Under the pieces are notes generated by a model that saw nothing but the letters and a program-made list of their open reading frames with translations, searched no databases and was not told the origin of the DNA. Source: Calothrix sp. FI2-JRJ7 (GTDB lineage: Bacteria; Cyanobacteriota; Cyanobacteriia; Cyanobacteriales; Nostocaceae). Taken from it: a stretch of 64,000 nucleotides of DNA. The position numbers were made by a program, and so were the translations under genes. Below are positions 1 to 8,834 of the stretch, one piece after another. Position 1 is the stretch's first letter; each line of letters opens with the position of its first letter. The DNA is taken from contig JAHHGX010000031.1 in NCBI GenBank assembly GCA_019359675.1, forward strand, positions 186,001 to 250,000, read 5' to 3'.

Positions 1-149
1 AACAACTTGCACAGGAATATTTACCTTTAATTCACTTAGTTAACCCCTACTCACTATCTGCTGTACGCGATAAATTTGTAGGAATTAAACACTCTGCAAC
101 AGGTGGTTCCTTCTGGAATATCCACGATATTAAAGTCAAACAATCTTAA
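1..149 (+). CDS. Extracellular solute-binding protein, C-terminal end (partial)
   Basis: The reading frame enters from the left edge (frame begins at base 3) and stops at 147-149. The 48 visible residues include QEYLPLIHLVNPYSLSAVR and end in a WNIHDIKV-like tail. They align residue by residue with the C-terminus of the protein fragment at 190-966 (QEYLPEIYLVTPLSLVAVR), so this is the end of an oligopeptide/nickel-type ABC substrate-binding protein (SBP_bac_5 family), a periplasmic lipoprotein in most cyanobacteria. The two copies are tandem paralogues. Only the tail is in the window, so substrate cannot be judged. Confidence 0.75.
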   Translation, partial: QLAQEYLPLIHLVNPYSLSAVRDKFVGIKHSATGGSFWNIHDIKVKQS

Positions 150-156
150 TAAGTAA

Positions 157-173
157 GGTGGGCAGTGCCCACC
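157..173. repeat. Dispersed palindrome GGTGGGCA-N-TGCCCACC
   Basis: An 8-bp perfect inverted repeat with a one-base centre lies just after the stop codon of the first gene. The same palindrome recurs at 42088-42104, and a decayed form is near 13715. It could act as a terminator in either direction, but it lacks a T-run and is better called a dispersed palindromic repeat. Confidence 0.6.
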
Positions 174-189
174 CTACAATTTTAATTAA

Positions 190-966
190 GGCAAACCACA
201 AGTACCAATAGCAACACTAGTAAAAGTAGCAGTAGGAAGTGGCAGGGCAGGACTAAACGTACCAGTATTAGTTGACAACACTCTTGATATTCAAAGTCCG
301 TATTATTTATCACCTCAAAAAGGTTTAAAAGTCTACGAGTACAATCCAGAAAAGGCGAAGAAATTACTTTTAGATGCTGGATTTAATTATGATGCTAAAA
401 ACCAGTTAGTCGATGCTTCAGGAAATCGTGTGCGTTTTACGTTGAATACAAACGTGGAAAATAAAACTCGTGTGACAATGGCAGCACAAATCAAGGGTGA
501 TTTAGCTAAAATTGGTATACAGGTAGACGCAAATCCTATTTCTTTTAATACGCTTGTTGATAAACTAAATAATGGGCTTGATTGGGAATGTTACCTTCTT
601 GGCTTTACTGGTTCGCTTGAGCCTAACGATGGCGCCAATAAATGGATACCAGATGGCAACTCGCATTCATTCAATCAAAAGCCACAGCGAGGACAGTCAC
701 AGTTAATGGGTAGAAAAGTGAATGATTGGGAAGAAGAAATTGGGCGCCTATATATCGAAGCAGCACAAGAATTAGACGACAATAAACGTAAGCAAATTTA
801 CGGAAAAACTCAACAGATAACGCAGGAATATTTACCTGAGATTTACTTAGTAACTCCATTATCTTTGGTAGCAGTCAGGAACCGTATTCAAAATGTGAAA
901 TTTTCTGCCCTTGGCGCCCAAGGTGGAACATTATGGAATAAGTATGAATTAATAGTAAAAGAATAA
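190..966 (+). pseudogene. Extracellular solute-binding protein, 5'-truncated copy
   Basis: The frame is open from just after a stop at 187-189 but has no early ATG; the first usable start (GTG 430) lies in the middle of conserved sequence. Residues before it (for example SPYYLSPQKGLKVYEYNPEK) are clearly coding and belong to the C-terminal lobe of an SBP_bac_5 peptide-binding protein. About 259 codons remain of a family that is usually 550-600 residues long. The signal peptide and first lobe are missing, so the product should not reach the periplasm. It lies directly behind a paralogue (1-149), suggesting a tandem duplication followed by deletion. Confidence 0.7.
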
Positions 967-970
967 TTAA

Positions 971-1759
971 ATGACAAATGACCAAAATTTGCGCTACCTT
1001 CTCGAATCTGTAGCGAATGGTAGCCTTTCTACCGATACCGCATTCGATAAACTCAAAGATTTAGCATACGAACCTGTTGGAGAATTTGCCAAAATAGACC
1101 ATCATCGGGAACTCAGAACAGGTTTTCCGGAAGTTATTTGGGGACAGGGCAAAACTCCAGAGCAAATTGCCCAAATAATGAATGTAATGCGTCAGCGTAA
1201 CCCTGTAGTTATGGCAACACGCATTTCATCGGATGTATATCAATTATTGCAGCCTAAAGTTAGAGAACTGCGCTATTACGAAATGGCGAGAATTTGCGCC
1301 ATTACTCCCGATACAATAGAACCGAAATATCACGGTACTATTGGTATTATTTCTGCTGGCACTGCTGATTTACCAATTGCTGAAGAAGCTGCCGTGACTG
1401 CTGAACTTTGCGGTTTTCGTGTGCAGCGACTATGGGATGTTGGTGTTGCTGGTATTCACCGTTTACTTAATAACCGTCACGTTATTGAATCCGCTTCTGT
1501 GTTAATTGTTGTTGCTGGTATGGAAGGCGCCTTACCTAGCGTTGTAGCAGGTCTCGCTGACTGTCCTGTAATTGCCGTGCCTACTAGTATTGGTTATGGC
1601 GCCAGTTTTAGTGGACTGGCGCCACTGTTAACGATGTTAAATTCGTGTGCAGCAGGTATTGGAGTTGTAAATATTGATAATGGCTTTGGTTCTGCTGTAC
1701 TAGCTGGACAAATTTTACGAACAGCCGAGAAATTGCGGTTGGCGCCTCAAGAGTGTTGA
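971..1759 (+). CDS. larB: Nickel pincer cofactor biosynthesis protein LarB
   Basis: A 262-residue protein of the LarB family, which carboxylates nicotinic acid adenine dinucleotide to start synthesis of the nickel-pincer nucleotide cofactor. The second half (about residues 115-250) is an AIR-carboxylase (PurE)-like domain with GIISAGTADLPIAEEA and a glycine-rich VVAGMEGALPSVVAG motif, both typical of LarB. The N-terminal part carries the conserved R-x-GFPEVIWGQGKT segment. The length is normal. The ATG lies 5 bp after the solute-binding fragment. No larC or larE is in the window. The identification is secure from motifs; whether this host makes the cofactor cannot be seen here. Confidence 0.88.
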   Translation: MTNDQNLRYLLESVANGSLSTDTAFDKLKDLAYEPVGEFAKIDHHRELRTGFPEVIWGQGKTPEQIAQIMNVMRQRNPVVMATRISSDVYQLLQPKVRELRYYEMARICAITPDTIEPKYHGTIGIISAGTADLPIAEEAAVTAELCGFRVQRLWDVGVAGIHRLLNNRHVIESASVLIVVAGMEGALPSVVAGLADCPVIAVPTSIGYGASFSGLAPLLTMLNSCAAGIGVVNIDNGFGSAVLAGQILRTAEKLRLAPQEC

Positions 1760-1805
1760 GGTTATGACTGTATTTTATTCACAAATACGGTCGGTAAACT
1801 TTAAG

Positions 1806-1889
1806 ATGGTACGTTTTTTAACAAAAAATTGGGTAATTTTAGCTGCTTTCGCTCTCAGCTTTGTACTGACTGTCAGTATTTCTGCTTAG
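1806..1889 (+). CDS. Small single-pass membrane peptide (27 aa)
   Basis: An open frame of 28 codons starts at ATG 1806 and encodes a short basic N-terminus followed by a hydrophobic stretch (WVILAAFALSFVLTVSISA) that could span a membrane once. I do not recognise the family. It is too short for statistical support, and no strong ribosome-binding site is visible, so it may not be a real gene. Confidence 0.3.
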   Translation: MVRFLTKNWVILAAFALSFVLTVSISA

Positions 1890-1964
1890 GGTGGTTTTTG
1901 TAGTGGACATTACCTGCGTATTCAGGTTATGACAGGTTTGTCATTATTTAATTTGTATTTTAAT

Positions 1965-1988
1965 ACACAGGCGTTTTGGCCTGTACCA
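1965..1988. repeat. Dispersed palindrome ACAGGC-loop-GCCTGT
   Basis: Imperfect copy (ACAGGCgttttgGCCTGT) of a palindrome family also seen near 43500-43523 and 49551-49573 as GCACAGGC-N5-GCCTGTGC. It precedes the small membrane gene at 2000. Such short palindromes are common in Nostocales intergenic DNA. Confidence 0.5.
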
Positions 1989-1999
1989 CAAGAGAGCTT

Positions 2000-2203
2000 A
2001 TGGATATTTTTAGTGATTGGGTGTTTCAATTTGGACTGGGGCATATAGATTTGACGGTTTTGGCTCAGAATGTTACTGACCCGAATCTCTTGGGTCAGAT
2101 ACAAAAGTCGTTTACGCACTTTGTACAAACTGGGCAAGCATGGGCACTGTTGATTGGGCTGGCTATTGGCTATATGATTCGTAATCTAACTAGCTACGGC
2201 TAG
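2000..2203 (+). CDS. Small membrane protein, unknown function
   Basis: A 67-residue protein starting at ATG 2000, preceded by AGAGAG. An earlier non-ATG start at 1976 would run into the dispersed palindrome and was rejected. The C-terminal third (about residues 46-60, AWALLIGLAIGYMIRN) is a single hydrophobic span. I do not recognise the family. It lies between larB and argH on the same strand, but the spacing to each exceeds 100 bp, so no operon is implied. Confidence 0.5.
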   Translation: MDIFSDWVFQFGLGHIDLTVLAQNVTDPNLLGQIQKSFTHFVQTGQAWALLIGLAIGYMIRNLTSYG

Positions 2204-2226
2204 GAAGTTAGCATTGTCGTAAGTAA

Positions 2227-2286
2227 GGTGCGTGACGCTACTAGATAGCTAGCTTCGTTTTAGGATTGTTGTTAGCGTCACGCACC
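2227..2286. repeat. Dispersed inverted repeat GGTGCGTGACGCTA
   Basis: Two 14-bp perfect inverted arms (GGTGCGTGACGCTA at 2227-2240 and its complement at 2273-2286) enclose a 32-bp loop. The same arms with an unrelated loop occur at 58228-58286, and related arms lie in 53190-53350. The identical arms with diverged loops suggest a small mobile palindrome (MITE-like or REP-like) rather than a chance hairpin. Confidence 0.65.
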
Positions 2287-2311
2287 CTACTCTTTTCCCC
2301 AACAACTTTTT

Positions 2312-3706
2312 ATGACTCAGCAACCGAATTGGAGTCCACGATTTGAATCAGGACTGCATCCTCATATTGCTCGCTTTAATGCGAGTATTAACTTTGATAT
2401 TGAATTAATTGAGTATGATATTACTGGTTCTGTGGCGCACGCGAAAATGCTTGCTCATACTGGTATTATCTCTGAATCGGAAGGTGAACAGCTTGTTTCT
2501 GGTTTGGAACAAATTCGTCAAGAGTATCGCTCTGGTAAGTTTACCCCAGGTGTTGATGCTGAAGATGTACATTTTGCTGTGGAACGGCGCCTGACGGAAA
2601 TTACAGGTGATGTGGGCAAAAAATTACACACTGCTCGTTCGCGTAATGACCAAGTTGGTACTGATACTCGTCTTTATTTACGGGCGCAAATTGAACAAAT
2701 TCAACGCAAAATTCGAGAATTTCAATCTGTATTGCTCGATATTGCAGAACAAAATGTTGAAACTTTAATACCTGGTTATACGCATTTACAACGCGCACAA
2801 CCGCTGAGTTTAGCTCACCACCTTCTCGCTTATTTCCAAATGCTAGAGCGGGACTGCCAACGATTGAGTGATGTTCGGCGCCGTGTTAACATATCACCGC
2901 TTGGATGTGGTGCCTTAGCAGGAACAACTTTTCCTATCGACCGTCACTATACTGCTGAACTATTACATTTTGATACTGTCTACGAAAATAGTCTAGATGG
3001 TGTCAGCGATAGAGACTTTGCGATTGAATTTACGTGTGCAGCTAGTTTAATTATGGTTCACCTGAGCCGCCTTGCTGAAGAAGTAATTTTTTGGGCAAGT
3101 CAAGAATTTGGCTTTGTAACTTTATTAGATAGCTGTGCAACTGGTTCAAGTATTATGCCCCAAAAGAAAAACCCCGATGTTCCAGAACTAGTACGGGGTA
3201 AAACTGGTCGTGTATTCGGTCATCTCCAAGCGCTGTTGGTGATGATGAAAGGACTACCCTTGGCATATAACAAGGACTTACAAGAAGATAAAGAGGGTCT
3301 ATTTGATAGCGTCAAAACCGTTACAGATTGTTTAGAGTCAATGACAATATTGCTACGCTCTGGGTTGCAGTTTCGTACTCCTCGCTTAGAACAAGCTGTA
3401 TGCGAAGATTTTTCTAACGCTACTGATGTAGCTGACTATTTAGCAACCAAGGGAGTTCCATTTCGCGAAGCTTATAATCTTGTGGGCAAAGTCGTTAAAA
3501 CTTGTATTGCCGCAAATAAACTTCTGAAAGATTTAACTTTAGAAGAATGGAAACAGTTACATCCAGCTTTTGAAGCAGATATTTACCAAGCTATTAACCC
3601 GCTTCAAGTCGTTGCCGCACGTAACAGCTATGGTGGTACTGGCTTTACTCAAGTTCGAGAAGCATTAAAGAATGCTCGTACCACTTTAAACGCTTTACCA
3701 ACATAG
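2312..3706 (+). CDS. argH: Argininosuccinate lyase
   Basis: 464 residues, the usual size for ArgH, which splits argininosuccinate into arginine and fumarate in the last step of arginine synthesis in the cytoplasm. The fumarase/aspartase signature [12 protein letters not shown] is present at about residues 280-291. [10 protein letters not shown] (substrate-binding region) and [12 protein letters not shown]-like segments (here [12 protein letters not shown]) are intact. The start ATG is the first in frame, and translation begins [15 protein letters not shown] hairpin follows the stop codon at once. Confidence 0.96.
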   Translation: MTQQPNWSPRFESGLHPHIARFNASINFDIELIEYDITGSVAHAKMLAHTGIISESEGEQLVSGLEQIRQEYRSGKFTPGVDAEDVHFAVERRLTEITGDVGKKLHTARSRNDQVGTDTRLYLRAQIEQIQRKIREFQSVLLDIAEQNVETLIPGYTHLQRAQPLSLAHHLLAYFQMLERDCQRLSDVRRRVNISPLGCGALAGTTFPIDRHYTAELLHFDTVYENSLDGVSDRDFAIEFTCAASLIMVHLSRLAEEVIFWASQEFGFVTLLDSCATGSSIMPQKKNPDVPELVRGKTGRVFGHLQALLVMMKGLPLAYNKDLQEDKEGLFDSVKTVTDCLESMTILLRSGLQFRTPRLEQAVCEDFSNATDVADYLATKGVPFREAYNLVGKVVKTCIAANKLLKDLTLEEWKQLHPAFEADIYQAINPLQVVAARNSYGGTGFTQVREALKNARTTLNALPT

Positions 3707-3730
3707 AGACGCGAGGAACATCGCGTCTCT
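3705..3730 (+). terminator. Hairpin after argH
   Basis: Perfect 10-bp inverted repeat AGAGACGCGA / TCGCGTCTCT with a six-base loop, starting within the argH stop region. A T-run is lacking, so it could be a dispersed palindrome reused as a terminator. Confidence 0.5.
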
Positions 3731-3826
3731 ACGACGGGGTGTGTTAAAAAGCAAATTGGGGGATACAGTAATGTACCCCCCAACTTCGTAACAGCGACTT
3801 TTATGAACCTACGCAATAATGTAGTA

Positions 3827-3994
3827 TTATCCCTCAGCGTCCATTGCTGCTGTACTCTCTTCTTCTTCGCTCTTAGGCGCTCTTTGCTGGAATCTTCGTT
3901 GCATTCTTCCCGTAGTCGTCCGTTTACGGAACTTTCGGGCGTAAGCCTGGTTCCGTAGCGCCTTTTCTTTTTTTGGGTTACGGCGCTTGGCCAT
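3827..3994 (-). CDS. Small basic protein, conserved in cyanobacteria
   Basis: A 55-residue frame on the minus strand, from ATG 3994 to TAA 3827. The first 35 residues are very basic (MAKRRNPKKEKALRNQAYAR...), and the tail is acidic (SEEEESTAAMDAEG). An A/G-rich stretch upstream (GAGGTGAAC before the ATG) gives a good ribosome-binding site. The composition resembles ribosome-associated or RNA-binding small proteins. I do not know a named function for it. Confidence 0.65.
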   Translation of the reverse strand: MAKRRNPKKEKALRNQAYARKFRKRTTTGRMQRRFQQRAPKSEEEESTAAMDAEG

Positions 3995-4165
3995 GTTCAC
4001 CTCATTTTGTAAACAACAAAAAAGCTATGCTTTGGCATCTGCTTGGTAATCTTAACAGTTACCAATCCTATCAAATAGTTTCTGCCGTTCTAGCTTTGAT
4101 TATTTATAGAACAGCAATCTAGTATACATTACAGCCTGCCGTTATGTCAAATCTTTAAAAAAGCC

Positions 4166-4231
4166 AGAAACCCGGTTTCTGAGGTGGATTATCATTTTCA
4201 CCAATAAATATGAACCAGAAACCCGGTTTCT
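4166..4231. repeat. Repeated palindrome AGAAACCCGGTTTCT (two copies)
   Basis: Two identical 15-bp palindromes (4166-4180, 4217-4231) are separated by 36 bp. Close variants occur at 10548-10614 and near 54349. They lie in the gene-free stretch 3995-4431, which otherwise shows nothing that I can interpret. Confidence 0.6.
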
Positions 4232-4431
4232 TGTATAATTATTCAATAAATGTAAAATACGTATTTAAGCATACACTGCTGAAATATTTAGTGGATGCTA
4301 ATATTGATTTGTTCTAGGGTAATGGTTAGAATATAGCCCAAAACCACGAAATTTATAATTCAATCAAAAATTAATAGCACAGCTGAAGTTAGCTAATGTC
4401 ATTAAGTATTTGAGTAAATAATCGTGGCGAC

Positions 4432-4965
4432 TTGGAACATTTTAAGCTCAATTACTTACCCAAACGAATATTGAATATTTTTGCCTTGTTTGCTTTCGTA
4501 ATTCAGTCCACACGTGGCTTGTGGCGTTTTGGACAAACTGTACTTGGTGTTATATTTCGTCACCCCGTTCCTGGTACAAGTATAATTCCAATTTTACCTG
4601 ACGGAAAAATTGTGCTAATTCGGCGCCGTGACAACGGTCTTTGGTCGTTACCTGGAGGTATGGTTGATTGGGGAGAAGATATACCTATTACGGTTGAGCG
4701 TGAGTTAAAAGAAGAAACTGGGTTAGATTTGGTAAAAATTACCCGCTTAGTTGGCGTGTACTCGGCACCCGACCGTGACCCCAGAATTCATTCTATCTGT
4801 GTAGTCGTTGAAGCAGAAGTTAAAGGCAATATGTCGGTTCAAGACACAATGGAAGTCATAGAAATACAAGCGTTCTCTCCAGATTCCATACCTTCAGAAC
4901 CAATGTCCCACGACCATGCTCAACAGTTAAAAGACTACTTAGAGGGTTTGACGACAGTTTCTTAG
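4432..4965 (+). CDS. Nudix hydrolase
   Basis: 177 residues containing a complete Nudix box at about residues 80-102 (GGMVDWGED...RELKEETGLD), the Mg-binding helix that hydrolyses nucleoside diphosphates linked to another moiety. An N-terminal hydrophobic segment (ILNIFALFAFVIQSTRG) precedes the domain and may anchor it to a membrane. The only in-frame start upstream of the domain is TTG 4432, since a stop lies at 4411. The substrate cannot be read from the sequence. Confidence 0.85.
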   Translation: MEHFKLNYLPKRILNIFALFAFVIQSTRGLWRFGQTVLGVIFRHPVPGTSIIPILPDGKIVLIRRRDNGLWSLPGGMVDWGEDIPITVERELKEETGLDLVKITRLVGVYSAPDRDPRIHSICVVVEAEVKGNMSVQDTMEVIEIQAFSPDSIPSEPMSHDHAQQLKDYLEGLTTVS

Positions 4966-5188
4966 TACCATAGTCGTTATTATGCTAATGCTTTAGTACT
5001 TTGAACTAGAATTAATTTATTATTTTGAGTACGTAAGTATACTGTATATATATTTAGCGCCATAACTGAAAATTAATAATTTTGACTGATATTTCCGCAC
5101 TTTCCCGATGAACTGCGTGTATAACAGAAGTCAATAATAACGCGGTCACGCTTTTATTAACTTTTTTACTCCTTGCTTCTACATTAAA

Positions 5189-6025
5189 ATGGATAGTTTA
5201 TTTCGTAACTCTCGGAGAAAGCTCTCTCAAGGGCTTCTGTTTTGGCGCGAAGTCGGTCAAGGTTCTAATGTTATTTTTTTGCATGGTAGCTGGAACGAAG
5301 GTAGTCAATGGGTACCAGTGATGGAGTCGTTATCGCACGATTATCATTGTTTGGCACCAGATTTATTAGGATTTGGAGAGTCTGAGATTCCTGATATTCA
5401 TTACTCGGTAGATGTACAAGTCGAGTGCTTGGCAGAGTTTCTTTTAGCATTAAAGTTAGAGCGCGTATATTTAGTTGGAGATACACTAGGCGCCTGGATA
5501 GCCGCAAGTTATGCTTTGAAATATCCAGAGCGAGTTCTTGGGTTGATTTTGGTTTCCCCGGAAGGTGTAGCAACTTCTTCAACCGACAAACGTTTGAAGC
5601 AAATGAAAACTATACTTCAGCGTTCAGAGTTAGCGTTTGCCTTATTAAAATTAATACGTCCAATTGCCAAAATGTTTGGTTGGGAAATCAAAGTTCAAGA
5701 AGAATGGCGCCAGCGTTTAATTATGGACCAATATCCAACAGCGTGTGAGCTATTATTTCAGCGTCAACTTCCCGAAGTACACGCTGAACTTCTCGAAAAC
5801 CGTCTTGCTTTCTTAGTAGTTCCAGTTTTAATTTTACAAGGTGGCAAAGATACACAAGAAGCAATTGCCATGAGTAACACTTACGCTCAATTAATACCTG
5901 GAGCTAAGATAAATACGATTGCTCACGCAGAGCAAAATTTACCGCATTTTTGTAGTAGCGCTGTTGCTGAACAAATTCGTGACTTTATTAAAAGCCGTAA
6001 AGTTAGTTGGGCAGTTTTTAATTAA
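5189..6025 (+). CDS. Alpha/beta hydrolase with Thr at the nucleophile position
   Basis: 278 residues with an alpha/beta hydrolase fold: oxyanion-loop motif FLHGSWNEGSQW, APDLLGFGESE, and a late GGKD (acid) and AHAEQNLPHF (His) region. The nucleophile elbow, normally G-x-S-x-G, reads GDTLGA, so Thr replaces Ser. The protein may therefore be inactive or unusual. The neighbouring Nudix and coaX genes give no clear functional link. Confidence 0.8.
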   Translation: MDSLFRNSRRKLSQGLLFWREVGQGSNVIFLHGSWNEGSQWVPVMESLSHDYHCLAPDLLGFGESEIPDIHYSVDVQVECLAEFLLALKLERVYLVGDTLGAWIAASYALKYPERVLGLILVSPEGVATSSTDKRLKQMKTILQRSELAFALLKLIRPIAKMFGWEIKVQEEWRQRLIMDQYPTACELLFQRQLPEVHAELLENRLAFLVVPVLILQGGKDTQEAIAMSNTYAQLIPGAKINTIAHAEQNLPHFCSSAVAEQIRDFIKSRKVSWAVFN

Positions 6026-6069
6026 GAGTATATTGGCAACGGATGTAGCGGATGACTTGTTTTAACTAA

Positions 6070-6807
6070 TTAACCATCCGTTACATCCGTTACATCCGTT
6101 GCAAGTTGCATCCCCCAGAATATTAAATTATGTTCTACAACTATGTGTGTGGCTATTTCTGGATAAGCAGATTGTAGATAAGAATATAACAGCGTACACG
6201 CTCCCCCAGTCATTACAACTTGACTTTGTGGAAAGTCATTCCACCAGGAAGTGACGAAATCAATAATTCCCGCAAGTAATGTATAAATTACTCCGCTTTG
6301 TATCGCTTCAGGAGTGTTTATTGCCCAGCGTGAAGGTAGCTTTTGCGGTAGGTCAACTTTAGGTAAGGCGCCAGTTCGTATGGATAACATTGTCATTTGC
6401 ATACTCAATCCTGGTAGAATAGCCCCACCTACTAATGCTTGATTATTATCGGCGCCAGTAAAAGTCAGTGCAGTCCCTACATCAATGACTAGTACAGGAA
6501 ACCCTAAAACTTGACCGGCGCCTAATATAGCTAAAGCTCTATCAATACCGAAAGTCGGATACATTTGCTTTAGTGCAATATTTTCTAAATTAATTAGCTT
6601 GACATTTGAGTAATTTTGCCATAAAGCAGTCTGTGAAGGAACAACAGAAGCAAGATACAAAGGCAGATGAGGATTCAAAGGACAGGGTAACTCTGGGGTT
6701 AATAAATAATCGCTATCCCAGCTATAGATAAAATCTTTGTACTCAAATAATCCCCAATGCAACCGCGAATTCCCAATCATTAACCCCAACCAGCTTTCCA
6801 ACATCAA
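6070..6807 (-). CDS. coaX: Type III pantothenate kinase
   Basis: 245 residues of the CoaX (Baf) family, which phosphorylates pantothenate in the first step of coenzyme A synthesis and belongs to the actin/hexokinase fold. Visible motifs are IGNSRLHWGLF (phosphate loop, with Asn where many CoaX have DxGN), VIDVGTALTFTGAD, and GGAILPGLSMQMTMLSIRTGALP, the family signature. VVMTGGA near residue 205 is the adenosine-binding part. The start could be either of the first two Met codons. It is convergent with the hydrolase gene, and a 17-bp tandem of GTTACATCC-type repeats lies between them. Confidence 0.88.
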   Translation of the reverse strand: MMLESWLGLMIGNSRLHWGLFEYKDFIYSWDSDYLLTPELPCPLNPHLPLYLASVVPSQTALWQNYSNVKLINLENIALKQMYPTFGIDRALAILGAGQVLGFPVLVIDVGTALTFTGADNNQALVGGAILPGLSMQMTMLSIRTGALPKVDLPQKLPSRWAINTPEAIQSGVIYTLLAGIIDFVTSWWNDFPQSQVVMTGGACTLLYSYLQSAYPEIATHIVVEHNLIFWGMQLATDVTDVTDG

Positions 6808-6996
6808 CTCCTTACACCTGTACGGGCGGGTTAACCCATATCCTAGTTATAATGAAGAATTTTGTAAACCTGCCCCTCCACGCCTCCCAACTCCTGACTC
6901 TTTTGTTTTATTTAACTCATCGATAGTTTTTTTAATAATTATTTACATTTAACTCATGCCACAATAGAGCTAGATGTAATAAATACTTAATTTATA

Positions 6997-7009
6997 AAGG
7001 AGGAGAGCT
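6997..7009 (+). promoter_or_regulatory. Strong ribosome-binding site of flv3
   Basis: AAAGGAGGAGAGCT directly before ATG 7010 is a near-perfect Shine-Dalgarno sequence and fixes the flv3 start. Confidence 0.7.
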
Positions 7010-8734
7010 ATGGTAGCACTCACCGAAAAGACTCAAAAAAGACTTACTATACAGATTGCGGATATCGCTTGCGATACAACAACGATTCGCTCGCTAGATT
7101 GGGATAGAGACCGCTTCGATATTGAATTTGGCTTACAAAATGGCACCACGTACAACTCATTTTTAATTCGTGGAGAGAAAAAAGCTCTTGTAGACACCTC
7201 CCATGAAAAGTTCCGTCATCTATATTTAGATGCTGTAAAAGGACTAATCGACTTTTGCGAAATAGATTATTTAATTATCAGCCATACGGAACCTGACCAC
7301 AGTGGTTTAGTCAAAGACGTTTTAAAACTGGCGCCAGATATTACTGTAGTTGGTTCAAAGGTAGCGATTCAATTTTTAGAGAATCTTGTACATATTCCAT
7401 TCAAGCGGCAAATCATCAAAAACGGCGACAAGTTGGATTTGGGTAACGGGCATGAACTGGAATTTGTGATTGCTCCCAATTTACACTGGCCCGACACCAT
7501 TTTTACATTCGACCACAAAACCAAAACTCTCTACACCTGTGATGCATTTGGATTGCATTACTGTTCGGATGCGACGTTCGATGAAAATTTGGAAGCTATT
7601 TCGCCTGACTATAAATACTACTACGAATGTTTGATGGCGCCAAACGCCCGCTCGGTACTATCTGCACTAAAGCGGATGGGCGAACTCGAACATATCGACA
7701 TGATAGCCACTGGTCACGGGCCACTATTACTGCATAACGTTGACGAGCTAACAACCAGATACCGTACCTGGAGTCAAACCCAAACAAAAGCGGAAACTAC
7801 AGTTGCTGTATTTTACGTTTCAGAATATGGCGCCTCAGATAGACTAGCAGCTTCACTTGCAAACGGTATTAGCAAAACAGGTGTAGCTGTTGAAATGATA
7901 GACCTAAGCGGCAACCCAGATTTACAAGAACTACGTGAACTTGTAAGTCGAGTTGCAGGTATTGTGGTCGGTATGACACCTGCTACCAACGACCCTAACA
8001 TTCAAGGTGCCCTTGGTACAATATTAGGTTCAGCCAAAGAAAAACAAGCTATTGGTATTTTTGAAACAGGTGGTGGCAACGACGAACCAACTTACCCGTT
8101 ACTCAATAAATTCCGCGCGTTAGGTTTACACATAGCATTCCCAGTTATCGAAATTCGCTCTACTCCAACCGAAAACACCTACAAACTTTGCGAAGAAGCA
8201 GGTACTGACTTAGCACAGTGGGTAACGCGCGATAAAAGCATCAAACAATTGAAGTCATTAGGTGCCGACCTAGAAAAAGCACTAGGAAGAATTAGTGGCG
8301 GTTTATACATAATTACAGCAAAGAAAAGTGATGTACAAAGTGCGATGTTAGCTTCATGGGTAGCACAAGCAAGCTTTAAGCCATTAGGTTTTAGCGTTGC
8401 CGTAGCAAAAGACCGTGCGATTGAATCACTGATGCAAGTAGATGATAAATTTGTCCTCAACGTTCTTGAAGAAGGAAACTATCAAGGCTTAATGAAACAT
8501 TTCCTCAAACGATTTGCACCAGGTGCAGACCGTTTTGAAGGAGTACGTACTCAACCTGCCCAAAACGGTGCCCCTATTCTTGCGGATGCATTAGCGTACA
8601 TGGAATGTGAAGTAGCAAGCCGACTCGACGCAGGAGACCACTGGATAGTTTACTGTACTGTTTACGCTGGTAGAGTTTCTAAACCCGAAGGATTAACAGC
8701 AGTACACCACCGTAAAGTTGGTAATCACTATTAA
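7010..8734 (+). CDS. flv3: Flavodiiron protein Flv3 (canonical di-iron site)
   Basis: 574 residues with the three cyanobacterial flavodiiron domains: a metallo-beta-lactamase-like di-iron domain (1-260), a flavodoxin domain (about 265-410) and a C-terminal flavin reductase domain (about 430-574). The iron-ligand motif is canonical, SHTEPDHSG with H92, E94, D96 and H97, which groups it with Flv3/Flv4. Flv1/Flv3 partners reduce O2 to water with electrons from photosystem I. The next gene has the non-canonical motif of Flv1, so the pair is Flv3-Flv1. In Anabaena the adjacent pair is the heterocyst-specific flv1B/flv3B set; whether this is the B set cannot be settled by eye. Confidence 0.92.
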   Translation: MVALTEKTQKRLTIQIADIACDTTTIRSLDWDRDRFDIEFGLQNGTTYNSFLIRGEKKALVDTSHEKFRHLYLDAVKGLIDFCEIDYLIISHTEPDHSGLVKDVLKLAPDITVVGSKVAIQFLENLVHIPFKRQIIKNGDKLDLGNGHELEFVIAPNLHWPDTIFTFDHKTKTLYTCDAFGLHYCSDATFDENLEAISPDYKYYYECLMAPNARSVLSALKRMGELEHIDMIATGHGPLLLHNVDELTTRYRTWSQTQTKAETTVAVFYVSEYGASDRLAASLANGISKTGVAVEMIDLSGNPDLQELRELVSRVAGIVVGMTPATNDPNIQGALGTILGSAKEKQAIGIFETGGGNDEPTYPLLNKFRALGLHIAFPVIEIRSTPTENTYKLCEEAGTDLAQWVTRDKSIKQLKSLGADLEKALGRISGGLYIITAKKSDVQSAMLASWVAQASFKPLGFSVAVAKDRAIESLMQVDDKFVLNVLEEGNYQGLMKHFLKRFAPGADRFEGVRTQPAQNGAPILADALAYMECEVASRLDAGDHWIVYCTVYAGRVSKPEGLTAVHHRKVGNHY

Positions 8735-8735
8735 A

Positions 8736-8826
8736 CCTAGTTATGAGTTAAGAGTTATGAGGCGTGGAGTTAATTTGAACTCATCACTCTTAACTCCTAA
8801 CTCCTCACTCCTCACTCTTAACTTTT
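8736..8826 (+). repeat. Short tandem heptanucleotide-like repeats (STRR)
   Basis: The flv3-flv1 gap is filled by repeats of AACTCCT/CACTCCT/AACTCTT units on one side and the complement (GAGTTAAGAGTTATGAG) on the other. The same units occur at 6866-6900. This matches the short tandemly repeated repetitive sequences known from heterocystous cyanobacteria. The two arms can fold into a long imperfect hairpin. Confidence 0.7.
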
Positions 8827-8834
8827 TAACTGCC

